A stretch of 35,329 bases of DNA. It comes from Candidatus Limivivens intestinipullorum (lineage in GTDB: Bacteria; Bacillota; Clostridia; Lachnospirales; Lachnospiraceae). A model generated the notes under the pieces. The model was not told the DNA's origin, did no database searches, and saw only the letters and a program-made list of their open reading frames with translations. The stretch is taken from assembly GCA_018711185.1 (NCBI GenBank), contig DVIQ01000109.1:1-35329 (forward strand), read 5' to 3'. The position numbers and the translations under genes were made by a program. The stretch's first letter is position 1, and the number at the start of each line of letters is the position of its first letter. Positions 7,842-15,716 of the stretch are shown in pieces.

Positions 7842-8157
7842 TTATCTTTTCCTCCAAAAATCTGATGCTTAGCAGCCTTCCAATTTGAATGCGGACGAAG
7901 AAGCGTTTCTTGAACCGGACGCTTTTCACTCACACTGGCAAACAGGTTTTGTTAAGTAATCTTCTTTGATACGTCTTTATTATAGCACCATGAACACAAA
8001 CAAATTAACCAAAAATTAAGCTTTTTTTGCGGCAAAATTTGAAAATATTCACAGTTCAACGGAACAGGAACAGAACAGTTTAACGCGGGAAAGATTTCTG
8101 AATTTTGCGGGCATATTTCCGGAAATCCTCTCATATAGATATACGGGAGGGATGCAG
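7842..8157. promoter_or_regulatory. Divergent control region of L25 and the small membrane protein gene
   Basis: Gene-free stretch of 316 bases. It holds the L25 promoter on the minus strand: an extended -10 TGCTATAAT at 7987-7979 with only a weak -35. A hairpin in the L25 leader, AAGCGT (7901-7906) with ACGCTT (7919-7924), follows. The side facing the plus-strand gene is AT-rich, but I could not assign a well-spaced promoter there. Confidence 0.6.
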
Positions 8158-8529
8158 ATGGAACATATCAATTCACAGAGATTCAAGCCCTTTGGGGTTG
8201 CGGCGGGGCTGATAATTTCCTGCGCTGTGACGGCATTCCTGCTGTTGATTCTGGCGCTTCTGCTTTTGAAGCTGAACCTGGATGAGGAAAAAATCAACGT
8301 GGGAATTATTCTGGTCTATATTTTGTCCGCCTTTCTGGGCGGATGGGTGACCGGGAAAAAGAGCGGCAGCAGAAAGTTCCTGTGGGGAATGCTCACGGGC
8401 TGCTTTTATTTTATAATTCTGCTGGCGGTTTCCCTGTTGAATGCGGCGGGGGATATTTCTCCCGGAAGGGTGATCACCACCCTTGCCATGTGTCTTGGGG
8501 GAGGAATGCTTGGAGGCATGCTGGCCTGA
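8158..8529 (+). CDS. TIGR04086-like small integral membrane protein
   Basis: A 123-residue protein with four hydrophobic segments at about residues 13-37, 47-63, 74-92 and 103-122. A basic loop GKKSGSRKF lies between the second and third. The pattern FLGGWVTGKKSGSRKFLWG followed by a hydrophobic hairpin resembles the uncharacterised TIGR04086 family of Clostridia. Start 8158 was preferred to the ATG at 8152 because the GGGAGGG site touches the earlier ATG and is 7 bases from the later one. Function unknown. It stands alone; the repeat-rich region follows it. Confidence 0.75.
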   Translation: MEHINSQRFKPFGVAAGLIISCAVTAFLLLILALLLLKLNLDEEKINVGIILVYILSAFLGGWVTGKKSGSRKFLWGMLTGCFYFIILLAVSLLNAAGDISPGRVITTLAMCLGGGMLGGMLA

Positions 8530-8827
8530 GTCCGCGGCTGCCCGAGAGGCAAAGCCTTGCGGGTAAAACAGGGCGTCTGCCGGAACAGACAGCCCAGATC
8601 TGCGCTGTATTGCGCGGACCTGGGCTGAACTGTTGCGGGATTTCGTAACAGTTCAGCCCTGCTGAACCGTTACATGCAAAATCCATTTAAAATCGCCTGC
8701 GGCGATAGGATTTTGCACTCCTAAATCACGTTCTTACGGTCCGCGCAGTATGTGCGCGGACCTGGGCTGAACTGTTGCGGGATTTCTTATAAAGAGGCTG
8801 ATGAGGTATGGATTTTTGAGAAAAGTG
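8530..8827. other. Repeat-filled intergenic region before rho
   Basis: No coding region is supported. Most of it is the palindromic repeat block at 8591-8786. The first 60 bases after the membrane protein stop contain small GC-rich inverted repeats but no clear terminator with a T-run. Confidence 0.6.
8591..8786. repeat. Composite palindromic intergenic repeat, largest copy
   Basis: A chain of hairpins. AGCCCAGATCTGCGC (8591-8605) pairs with 8612-8626. TGAACTGTTGCG (8626-8637) pairs with CGTAACAGTTCA (8644-8655). GTAACAGTTCAG (8645-8656) alternatively pairs with CTGAACCGTTAC (8662-8673). TGCAAAATCC (8675-8684) pairs with GGATTTTGCA (8708-8717), enclosing ATCGCC-TGC-GGCGAT. A 34-base segment at 8611-8644 recurs exactly at 8753-8786. 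Related copies occur at 7151, 11611, 27421 and 32723, always between genes. Confidence 0.8.
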
Positions 8828-8836
8828 TGTTATAAT
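8828..8836 (+). promoter_or_regulatory. Extended -10 promoter of rho
   Basis: TG-T-TATAAT at 8828-8836 is an ideal extended -10 element; the -35 region is weak. Transcription would begin near 8843 and give a leader of about 250 bases. Confidence 0.65.
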
Positions 8837-8842
8837 AAAAGC

Positions 8843-9094
8843 GTCTAGTGGTCAAATCAATGAAAAGTCTGTTCAGACAGTACCCCCAGATTGAAAGATT
8901 GTGGCTGAACCTTTCTGCCGCCTGAGGCGGTTAGCATATAGACTGACAGTGTATTATAACGTTTGCCGTCCCGTTTGATGCCGACGGGATTTTCGCATTT
9001 TACTTCCTGCCCTGAGACGGCAGCCGGGAGCACCAGCCGCTTGGAAACCACGACGAAGCTAAACGGATACAGTCAAGAAAGGAATCTTATTAGT
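8843..9094 (+). other. Long 5' leader of rho with several hairpins
   Basis: Gene-free leader containing GTCTG-TT-CAGAC (8868-8879), CCGCC-TGA-GGCGG, CCCGT...ACGGG followed by ATTTT, and CTGCC...GGCAG. One of these could act as an attenuator, and Rho is known to regulate its own leader in Escherichia coli. Which RNA structure matters here is unknown, and I do not recognise a named RNA family. Confidence 0.45.
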
Positions 9095-10771
9095 ATGATG
9101 AGAGAAAAATACGAATCTTTGTCAGCGGCAGCGCTGAAGGAGATTGCCAAGGCTCGTGGACTGAAAAATATTTCCGCGTTAAAAAAGAGTCAGGTAGTGG
9201 AGCGCATGCTTGAAGAGGACGCCAAGGAAGAGGCCCTGGCAAAAGATGCTCAGGCAGGGAAGGCGCATGCGGCAAAGAACGATCCGGGCCGTGAAGGACG
9301 AAACGAGCAGGTACGCGAAGAGCAGAGTGAGCCGCGAAGTGCATCCGCGCGAGAAGGGCAGAGTGAGCAGACGCGTGAAGCGCGGGGCACGTCTGTCCGC
9401 GAAGGACGAAATGAGCAGGCGCATGAGAGCCGGAGCGCGTCTGTCCGCGAAGGACGAAATGAATCGGCGCGCGAGAGCCGGAACGCGTCGGCCCGTGAAA
9501 CGCGCGGCGCGGATCAGTCTTACGAGTATCGGAACGATCAGAACAAAGCGCATGACAGAACGGAGACTCTGCAGAATCGTGAGGAGGCAGAGGCAGCGCA
9601 CCTGCCGCAGGAGGACAGGCCCGCGCCGGACCTGGCGCAGCTGGACAGCGGCATGACGGTGGAAGGCATTCTTGAGGTGCTTCCGGACGGTTATGGATTT
9701 ATCCGGAGCAATCAATACCTGCCGGGAGAAAATGACGTTTACGTGTCTCCGTCTCAGATCAGACGGTTTAACCTGCGTACCGGCGATCTGATCGCCGGAA
9801 ATACCAGAATCAAGACGCAGCAGGAGAAGTTCAGCGCCCTGCTTTATCTGAAATCTATGAACGGCATGCCCCCCGGAATCGCCTGCCGGAGGACAAACTT
9901 TGAAGATATGACTCCGATTTTCCCAAATCAGCGCCTTCGCATGGAGCGTGACGGAAAAAACGTGGCTATGCGGATTGTGGATATGGTTTCGCCCATCGGA
10001 AAGGGCCAGAGGGGAATGATCGTCTCACCGCCCAAAGCAGGAAAAACCACGCTGTTAAAAGAAATGGCCAAGTCCATTCTTCTGAATGATCCGGATATCC
10101 ATCTGATTATTCTTCTGATTGATGAACGGCCGGAGGAAGTGACGGACATTCGGGAAGCCATAACCGGCGACAATGTAGAGGTCGTTTATTCCACCTTCGA
10201 CGAGCTGCCGGAGCATCATAAGCGGGTATCCGAGATGGTCATTGAGCGGGCGAAGCGTCTGGTGGAGCACAAAAAGGATGTGGTGATTCTGCTGGACAGC
10301 ATCACGCGCCTGGCAAGGGCGTATAATCTGACGGTGCCCCCCAGCGGCAGAACGCTGTCCGGCGGTTTGGACCCGGCGGCTCTCCATATGCCAAAGCGCT
10401 TTTTCGGCGCGGCCAGAAATATCCGGGAGGGCGGGAGTCTCACGATTCTGGCGACAGCTCTGGTGGATACCGGAAGCAAGATGGACGATGTGGTATACGA
10501 GGAGTTTAAGGGCACCGGAAATATGGAGCTGGTCCTTGACCGGAAGCTTTCCGAACGCCGGGTATTCCCTGCCATTGACATTCCCAAATCCGGTACGAGA
10601 AGAGAAGATCTGCTTCTGGACCGGGAGGAGCAGGAGGCGGCCTACATTATGCGGAAGGCCTTAAACGGAATGAAGTCCGAGGAAGCGGTTGAGAATATCC
10701 TGAATATGTTTGTCAAGACCAAAGACAATAAAGAATTTGTATACATGGTGCGCAGACAGCGTTATATTTAA
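9095..10771 (+). CDS. rho: Transcription termination factor Rho with repetitive disordered insertion
   Basis: Hexameric RNA-dependent ATPase helicase, 558 residues, that terminates transcription. The N-terminal Rho_N helical domain (about residues 1-45) begins [20 protein letters not shown] long low-complexity region rich in Arg, Glu, Ser, Asn and Ala (about 46-185) separates it from the RNA-binding cold-shock domain (about 188-260; [15 protein letters not shown]). The ATPase core has Walker [10 protein letters not shown] with Lys317, Walker [13 protein letters not shown], and [11 protein letters not shown]. Escherichia coli Rho is 419 residues; the excess is the insertion. Starts at one of two adjacent ATGs (9095 or 9098) behind AAAGGA. 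An upstream in-frame TTG at 8963 lacks a ribosome binding site. proC follows after 27 bases and is probably co-transcribed. Confidence 0.95.
   Translation: MMREKYESLSAAALKEIAKARGLKNISALKKSQVVERMLEEDAKEEALAKDAQAGKAHAAKNDPGREGRNEQVREEQSEPRSASAREGQSEQTREARGTSVREGRNEQAHESRSASVREGRNESARESRNASARETRGADQSYEYRNDQNKAHDRTETLQNREEAEAAHLPQEDRPAPDLAQLDSGMTVEGILEVLPDGYGFIRSNQYLPGENDVYVSPSQIRRFNLRTGDLIAGNTRIKTQQEKFSALLYLKSMNGMPPGIACRRTNFEDMTPIFPNQRLRMERDGKNVAMRIVDMVSPIGKGQRGMIVSPPKAGKTTLLKEMAKSILLNDPDIHLIILLIDERPEEVTDIREAITGDNVEVVYSTFDELPEHHKRVSEMVIERAKRLVEHKKDVVILLDSITRLARAYNLTVPPSGRTLSGGLDPAALHMPKRFFGAARNIREGGSLTILATALVDTGSKMDDVVYEEFKGTGNMELVLDRKLSERRVFPAIDIPKSGTRREDLLLDREEQEAAYIMRKALNGMKSEEAVENILNMFVKTKDNKEFVYMVRRQRYI
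9290..9511 (+). repeat. Imperfect 48-bp coding repeats within rho
   Basis: Units resembling [16 protein letters not shown] recur. R-E-G or R-E-T starts at 9290, 9350, 9398, 9446 and 9494, so the last four are exactly 48 bases (16 residues) apart. The units at 9392-9439 and 9440-9487 are nearly identical in DNA. This points to expansion by tandem duplication of a disordered, mixed-charge linker. Confidence 0.85.
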
Positions 10772-10798
10772 CCGCGAAGAGGAAAGGAAGGAATACAG

Positions 10799-11593
10799 AT
10801 GAAGATAGGTTTTATTGGATGCGGAAATATGGGCGGCGCCATGATGCGCGGCATTCTGGACTCCGGGAAATGCCGACCGGAAGATATGATGGCGTCGGAC
10901 GCTTCAAAGGCGATGCTGGATATGAGAGAAAAGGAGCTGGGAATTTGCGTGTCATCGGACAACTGTGAGACGGCGGCTTTTGCCGACGTGCTGTTCCTGG
11001 CTGTGAAGCCCCAGTACTATCATGACGTGATTTCTCAGATTCGGGATACGGTCTGCGGCCGGCAGGTGATCGTCACCATCGCTCCCGGAAAAACCCTGGA
11101 ATGGTTGGAAGCAGAGTTTGGGAAACCCTTGAAAATAATCCGCACAATGCCCAACACCCCGGCTATGGTAAAGGAAGGCATGACGGGGATGTGCCCGAAC
11201 AAAAACGTGGGAGAAGAGGAGCTTTTGGCGGTGCGTGACATTTTTAGCGGATTTTCCAAGACAGAAGTGATCTCCGAAAATCTGCTGGACGTCGTAACCG
11301 CTGTGAGCGGCAGTTCTCCGGCCTACGTGTTCCTGTTTATTGAGGCCATGGCGGACGCGGCGGTGGCCGACGGCATGGCAAGAGCCCAGGCGTATAAGTT
11401 TGCCGCCCAGGCAGTCCTTGGAAGCGCGAAGATGGTTTTGGAGACCGGAAAGCATCCGGGGGAATTAAAAGATATGGTATGCTCCCCAGGCGGAACTACC
11501 ATCGAAGCCGTGCGGGTGCTGGAGGAAAAGGGCCTGCGCAGCGCGGTGTTCGAAGCGATGAAAGCCTGCGTAAGAAAGTCCAGAGAGATGTAG
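10799..11593 (+). CDS. proC: Pyrroline-5-carboxylate reductase
   Basis: Last enzyme of proline synthesis; reduces 1-pyrroline-5-carboxylate to L-proline with NAD(P)H in the cytosol. The 264-residue length is typical. The N-terminal Rossmann motif GFIGCGNMG is at residues 4-12. The family signature region includes VSGSSPAYVFLFIEAMADAA and continues through DMVCSPGGTTIEAV near the C-terminus. The ATG follows a GGAAAGGAAGGA ribosome binding site, 27 bases after rho. It is followed by an intergenic hairpin repeat and the convergent lacI-type gene. The call is secure. Confidence 0.96.
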   Translation: MKIGFIGCGNMGGAMMRGILDSGKCRPEDMMASDASKAMLDMREKELGICVSSDNCETAAFADVLFLAVKPQYYHDVISQIRDTVCGRQVIVTIAPGKTLEWLEAEFGKPLKIIRTMPNTPAMVKEGMTGMCPNKNVGEEELLAVRDIFSGFSKTEVISENLLDVVTAVSGSSPAYVFLFIEAMADAAVADGMARAQAYKFAAQAVLGSAKMVLETGKHPGELKDMVCSPGGTTIEAVRVLEEKGLRSAVFEAMKACVRKSREM

Positions 11594-11610
11594 GACGCAG
11601 GCCGGTTTGC

Positions 11611-11640
11611 GGTAACAGTTCAGCCCTGCGGAACCGTTAC
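11611..11640. repeat. Short hairpin copy of the intergenic repeat
   Basis: GTAACAGTTC (11612-11621) and GAACCGTTAC (11631-11640) form a 10-bp stem with one mismatch around AGCCCTGCG. It is nearly identical to 8645-8673 and 32723-32751. It lies between the convergent proC and lacI-type genes and could serve as a weak terminator, though the T-run is poor. Confidence 0.7.
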
Positions 11641-11650
11641 GGTTTGTATT

Positions 11651-12670
11651 CTACCGGTTTTTCCGGGCGGAATCGCCGCCCGGCGCAGGGCCGGTGGAGC
11701 TTCGCTTTATAAGGCTGGAGTGCAGCAGCAGGGTTCCGATGGATACCTGATTCATCAGGCTGTCCAGAGCATAAAAGCCGGATTTGCCGATCTGTATCCG
11801 GTCCTGCCGGATGGTAGTCAGGGGCGGAGAGGTATAGGCGCAGAAGGGGAGATCATCGAAGCCGATGATGCTGAGATCCTCGGGAATCCGGCGGCCAAGC
11901 TGGCCGCACTGGAGGAGCGCCGCGCTGGCGATCTGGTCGTGGCTGCATAAAATGGCGGTCATTCCCATATCCAGAAGCCTGGGGAGGTGTTTTTCCAAAA
12001 GCTGTCCCAGATAAAAGGAAGTGGCCGCGCAGGTGGATTCCGCGTGAAGGCTGTTCTGACGCAGAGCCTGAAAAAAAGCCTTGTGGCGCACCTGCATGAT
12101 ATAGGAACCCAGAGCTGTGCTGAGGTATCCGATTCTCCGGTGGCCAAGCTCCTTTAGATAGGCCACCGCCATTTCCATCCCTTCATAGTTGTCCGCGCCG
12201 ACATAAGCGGTGGAGGGATTGGCCTTTATGTAGTTATCGTAGAGAACGGTGGGCGTACGGCTGGTTTGAAAATCTTCCATCCACGGATCCTGAAGGGAAA
12301 ATCCGACCACAAAAGCGCCCGCGTAGCCTTGCCGAAGCATAAAAGCGTCGTAGCGCGCATCTTTTTGGAGCTTCGTATCGGCAGGGATAATATCAACCTG
12401 ATAGCCTGCCGGTTCCGCCATCTGGCGAAAACCCAGAAGGATTTCATATCCAAACTGATGCGGTTCTTTATATTCCATATTTTCTATAAATACACACACC
12501 TTTTTGCCGGTGCTCTTTTGCCGGCGCGTCTTTGTATATCCCATTTCCACCGCGGTTTCCAAAACCTGTTTCTGTAAAGCTTCGCTGATGTCGGAAGCGC
12601 CGTTTAAAGCTTTCGAAACAGTACTCTTTGAAATTCCCATTTTATCGGCGATATCCTGCATTGTGGCCAT
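11651..12670 (-). CDS. LacI-family transcriptional regulator, probable maltodextrin operon repressor
   Basis: DNA-binding regulator of 339 residues. The helix-turn-helix MQDIADKMGISKSTVSKALN (residues 4-23) is typical of LacI/GalR. The rest is a periplasmic-binding-protein-like sugar domain ending in the usual GFDDLPFCAYTSPPLTTIRQD segment, with a short extra C-terminal tail. The start follows GAAAGGGG. It is divergent from the alpha-glucan import and breakdown operon, so it is inferred to be a MalR-type regulator responding to maltose or maltodextrin. Neither effector nor operator is proven. Two promoter candidates lie in its upstream region. Confidence 0.88.
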   Translation of the reverse strand: MATMQDIADKMGISKSTVSKALNGASDISEALQKQVLETAVEMGYTKTRRQKSTGKKVCVFIENMEYKEPHQFGYEILLGFRQMAEPAGYQVDIIPADTKLQKDARYDAFMLRQGYAGAFVVGFSLQDPWMEDFQTSRTPTVLYDNYIKANPSTAYVGADNYEGMEMAVAYLKELGHRRIGYLSTALGSYIMQVRHKAFFQALRQNSLHAESTCAATSFYLGQLLEKHLPRLLDMGMTAILCSHDQIASAALLQCGQLGRRIPEDLSIIGFDDLPFCAYTSPPLTTIRQDRIQIGKSGFYALDSLMNQVSIGTLLLHSSLIKRSSTGPAPGGDSARKNR

Positions 12671-12716
12671 AGAAAAACCCCTTTCGCGGAAAAATAACGG
12701 TCAGGCGGTTAAAAGT

Positions 12717-12736
12717 GTTGCGAAAAATATCGAAAC
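12717..12736. promoter_or_regulatory. Near-palindrome, candidate LacI-family operator
   Basis: GTTGCGAAAAATATCGAAAC is symmetric at 16 of 20 positions, with CGA/TCG half-site cores. Its TTTCG-type content resembles LacI-family sites. It lies 47 bases before the regulator start codon, downstream of both regulator promoters, so it could give autorepression by roadblock. Confidence 0.35.
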
Positions 12737-12788
12737 TGCAAGACACAAACGTAATGCCAGAGAAAGAAGCAATCAATTAACTGGTCAT

Positions 12789-12817
12789 ATTATAAAGGAT
12801 ATGAAAGAAAAAAGCAA
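12789..12817 (-). promoter_or_regulatory. Proximal promoter of the LacI-family gene
   Basis: Minus strand: TTGCTT (12817-12812), a 17-base spacer, then TATAAT (12794-12789). The -10 is perfect and the spacing ideal. Confidence 0.7.
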
Positions 12818-12918
12818 TAGGCACAAAGAAAACGGAAAAAAGAATCGAGAAGTTTCGTAAAAGGATAGAGGATAGAAAAAGAGATAACTGGAATAATAGA
12901 CAAAAAATGTAGGATAAA

Positions 12919-12947
12919 ATTATATAAATTATACGAAACAATGTAAA
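12919..12947 (-). promoter_or_regulatory. Distal promoter of the LacI-family gene
   Basis: Minus strand: TTTACA (12947-12942), a 17-base spacer, then TATAAT (12924-12919). It lies back to back with the malE-type promoter, whose -35 begins 16 bases away, so the two may compete. Confidence 0.6.
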
Positions 12948-12962
12948 AACAAGATTTAGCCA

Positions 12963-12991
12963 TTGACAAAATTGCGATTCGGGAGTAATGT
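12963..12991 (+). promoter_or_regulatory. Promoter of the maltodextrin/glycogen operon
   Basis: TTGACA (12963-12968), a 17-base spacer, then TAATGT (12986-12991): a perfect -35 with a weak -10, a common pattern for regulated genes. Just downstream, CGAA cores at 13003, 13013 and 13023 repeat every 10 bases, one helical turn, and may bind a regulator. Confidence 0.7.
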
Positions 12992-13043
12992 GAAGCTATC
13001 AGCGAAACATAACGAAACAAAACGAAGGGAGAGGAAGAAAACA

Positions 13044-14261
13044 ATGAAGAAAAAGGTATTGATGCTGCTTGCAGCCGGCCTTTGCGCGGCGTTTCTTTCC
13101 GGCTGCGCCTCGGGCGATGATACGGAGAATATCCGCCTGATGGTATGGTCTCCGTCGGAGGACCAGTCCAAGGACAGCGGGGAATGGCTGCAGACAAACT
13201 GCGAGGCGTTTGCCAAGGAGCATCCGGAGTGGAATATTACGTTTGTGTACGGAGTCGCGGACGAGGCTTCGGCGGCAAACCAGGTGGCCCAGGACGCGGA
13301 GGCCAGCGCCGATGTGTTTATGTTTGCCAATGACACTTTGACTACCATGACCGACGCCAACGCGCTGGTAAAATTCGGAGGCAAGTACCGGGAGGAGATC
13401 GAAAGCTCCAATTCCCAGGCGCTGCTGGATTCTCTGATGAAGGACGGAGAACTCTACGGAGTACCATTTACCACGAACACCTGGTTTATGTACTATGACA
13501 AGAGTGTTTTTTCAGAAGAGGATATCAAAAATCTGGATACCATGCTGGAAAAGGGCGTTGTGTCTTTCCCCTTTACCAATTCCTGGTATCTGCCGGCATT
13601 CTATCTTGGAAACGGCTGTACGCTGTTCGGAGACGGAACAGATGAATCCGCCGGCGTGGATTTCGGCGGAGAAAAGGCGGTGGAGGTAACAAAATACCTG
13701 ATCCTGCTTGTCCAGAATCCCAATTTTAAGATCGACGCCGATGGTTCCGGACTGGCAGGACTGCGGGACGGCAGCATCAACGCCATGTTTTCCGGCTCTT
13801 GGGATGTGAACGCGGTGAAAGAAGCGCTTGGGGATAATATGGGCGTGGCATCCCTGCCAACGTTTACCTTAAACGGCGAGGAAAAACAGATGCTGGCTTA
13901 CGCCGGAAGCAAGGCAATCGGCGTAAACACCAACAGCAAAAATATGGTGGCCGCTGTGGAGCTGGCCGTTTATCTGGGATCTGCCCAGGCTCAGAGAAGC
14001 CACTACGAACTGCGCAGCACGATTCCCTGCAATACAGAGCTTCTCCAGGAGGAGACCTTCCAGAACGATCCGCTGGTAACGGCCCAGAACGATACCTTTG
14101 ACAATACATCGATTCTCCAGCCCTTTGTATCCGCTATGAATAACTGCTGGACGCCGGTGGAGAACATGGAAAAGGGAATCCGCAACGGAAGCGTGACTAT
14201 GGAAAATGCTGAGGAGCAGACCCAGGCAATGAACGAGGCAATGAACAGCACCGGCATTTGA
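13044..14261 (+). CDS. malE: Maltose/maltodextrin ABC transporter substrate-binding lipoprotein
   Basis: Extracellular lipid-anchored sugar-binding protein of 405 residues. The signal peptide ends in the lipobox LSGC, with Cys at residue 20. The mature part has features of the MalE-type extracellular solute-binding family 1: GVPFTTNTWFMYYDKSVF near the hinge and AMFSGSWDVNAVKEALGDN. The start at 13044 is supported by GGGAGAGG upstream and by the signal sequence. First gene of the operon; permeases follow. The ligand, inferred from the adjacent pullulanase, debranching enzyme and phosphorylase, is maltodextrin or a related alpha-glucan. Confidence 0.88.
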   Translation: MKKKVLMLLAAGLCAAFLSGCASGDDTENIRLMVWSPSEDQSKDSGEWLQTNCEAFAKEHPEWNITFVYGVADEASAANQVAQDAEASADVFMFANDTLTTMTDANALVKFGGKYREEIESSNSQALLDSLMKDGELYGVPFTTNTWFMYYDKSVFSEEDIKNLDTMLEKGVVSFPFTNSWYLPAFYLGNGCTLFGDGTDESAGVDFGGEKAVEVTKYLILLVQNPNFKIDADGSGLAGLRDGSINAMFSGSWDVNAVKEALGDNMGVASLPTFTLNGEEKQMLAYAGSKAIGVNTNSKNMVAAVELAVYLGSAQAQRSHYELRSTIPCNTELLQEETFQNDPLVTAQNDTFDNTSILQPFVSAMNNCWTPVENMEKGIRNGSVTMENAEEQTQAMNEAMNSTGI

Positions 14262-14334
14262 CGAGGACCAGGGCCTGGCGAGAAACGTCAAATACACCTG
14301 AATGACGCGGCGGACGCGTCTAGAGGAGGAAAAA

Positions 14335-15714
14335 ATGGGAATTTTGAAAAAGAGAGTAAATGATTTTCCAACGCCCTACACCTGTGTCAGGGCGATAAAA
14401 GAGGGAGGGCCTGAAACGAAGCTTTCCATGGTTCTGATGGGTCTTGGAAATATCATGCATAAGCAGACCCTGAAAGGACTTCTTTACCTGGCGGTTGAAG
14501 TCGTCTATGTGGTTTTTATGATTTACGCAGGGCTGGGCTTTATCGGAGGCCTGGGAAGCCTTGGCACCCAGCCCCAGCAGGAATATTGGGATGAAGCCAG
14601 TCAGGTCTATATGTACACGGCGGGAGACCAGTCGATTCTGATTCTGCTTTACGGCGTGGCGACCCTGTTTTTGACAGCGGTCATGTTCTGGGCCTGGAGA
14701 GGCGCCCTGAAAAGCGCCTACAAAGCCGAGTGTCTGGATAAGGCCGGAAAGCACGTGAATACCTTCGCGGAGGATTTAAAATCCCTCCTGGATGAAAATC
14801 TGCACCGGCTGCTCATGACGCCGCCTACCATCTTTATCGGTATTTTCACGGTGCTGCCGCTGATCTTTATGATCTGCATGGCCTTTACCAACTACAGCAA
14901 AATCGACAACCACCTGATGCTGTTTGACTGGGTGGGGCTGGACAATTTCGCGGCCCTGTTTGATTCCAGCAGTATCCTGGGAAGCACTTTCTGGTCCGTG
15001 CTGGTATGGACCCTGGTGTGGGCGTTTTTCGCCACCTTCTCCAATTACATATGCGGTATGATTCTGGCTCTTTTGATTAACCGGAACGGAACCAGGGCCA
15101 AGGGTTTTTGGAGATTCTGCTTTGTTTTAACCTGCGCGGTGCCCATGTTTGTGTCGCTGCTGATTATGCGCACCATGCTTCAGCCGGAGGGCGCGGTAAA
15201 CGTACTTCTGCGAAATCTCGGGATTATCGCCCAGGACGCCAGTCTTCCGTTTTTCACAGACCCCACCTGGGCAAGGGTGACCGTTATCGTCATCAATGTA
15301 TGGGTCGGCGTTCCTTATACGCTGCTGCAGCTTACGGGCGTTCTCCAGAATATTCCGGGCGAGCTTTACGAGGCTGCCAAAATTGACGGGGCCAACGCCG
15401 TTCAGATTTTTACTAAGATCACTCTCCCCTATATGTTTTATGTGACAACCCCGTACCTGATCGTGACCTTTACGGGAAATGTCAATAACTTCAACGTGAT
15501 CTACCTTCTGTCGGGCGGAGATCCGGTAACCAACCTGGCTTCCACGGCGGGGAGCACGGACCTTCTGGTAACCTGGCTGTACAAGCTGACAATCGACCGG
15601 CAGTATTATAACGTGGGCGCGGTGATCGGCATTCTTACCTTTATCATCCTGGCAGTGGGCGCGCTGTTTACCTACCGCAGAAGCAAATCCTATAAGGAAG
15701 AAGGAGGATTTTAA
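14335..15714 (+). CDS. malF: Maltodextrin ABC transporter permease, MalF type
   Basis: Inner-membrane permease of 459 residues. Two or three N-terminal membrane segments, a cytosolic-looking loop and the MalF-like core of about six segments can be seen. The EAA loop that docks the ATPase is ELYEAAKIDGANAVQIFTKI, starting at residue 343. The longer N-terminus, with extra membrane segments, is typical of MalF over other sugar permeases. Start 14335 was chosen for its AGAGGAGG site; an ATG at 14302 has none. It is separated from the binding-protein gene by 73 bases and sits next to the MalG-type gene. Confidence 0.9.
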   Translation: MGILKKRVNDFPTPYTCVRAIKEGGPETKLSMVLMGLGNIMHKQTLKGLLYLAVEVVYVVFMIYAGLGFIGGLGSLGTQPQQEYWDEASQVYMYTAGDQSILILLYGVATLFLTAVMFWAWRGALKSAYKAECLDKAGKHVNTFAEDLKSLLDENLHRLLMTPPTIFIGIFTVLPLIFMICMAFTNYSKIDNHLMLFDWVGLDNFAALFDSSSILGSTFWSVLVWTLVWAFFATFSNYICGMILALLINRNGTRAKGFWRFCFVLTCAVPMFVSLLIMRTMLQPEGAVNVLLRNLGIIAQDASLPFFTDPTWARVTVIVINVWVGVPYTLLQLTGVLQNIPGELYEAAKIDGANAVQIFTKITLPYMFYVTTPYLIVTFTGNVNNFNVIYLLSGGDPVTNLASTAGSTDLLVTWLYKLTIDRQYYNVGAVIGILTFIILAVGALFTYRRSKSYKEEGGF

Positions 15715-15716
15715 AC

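Larger units (their letters stand above)
12671..13043. promoter_or_regulatory. Divergent control region, lacI-type gene and malE-like gene
   Basis: AT-rich region of 373 bases with no gene. It carries two minus-strand promoters for the regulator, one plus-strand promoter for the transport operon, a 20-bp near-palindrome at 12717-12736 and phased CGAA repeats at 13003-13026. These are listed separately. Confidence 0.7.

Noticed and set aside
8591-8786. A CRISPR array
   Set aside because: The repeated segment occurs only twice here, with a palindromic unequal interval, and there are no cas genes. It fits an interspersed palindromic element.
9290-9511. A CRISPR or intergenic tandem repeat
   Set aside because: The repeat is in frame within rho, keeps the reading frame at 48-base spacing and encodes a linker between two conserved domains.
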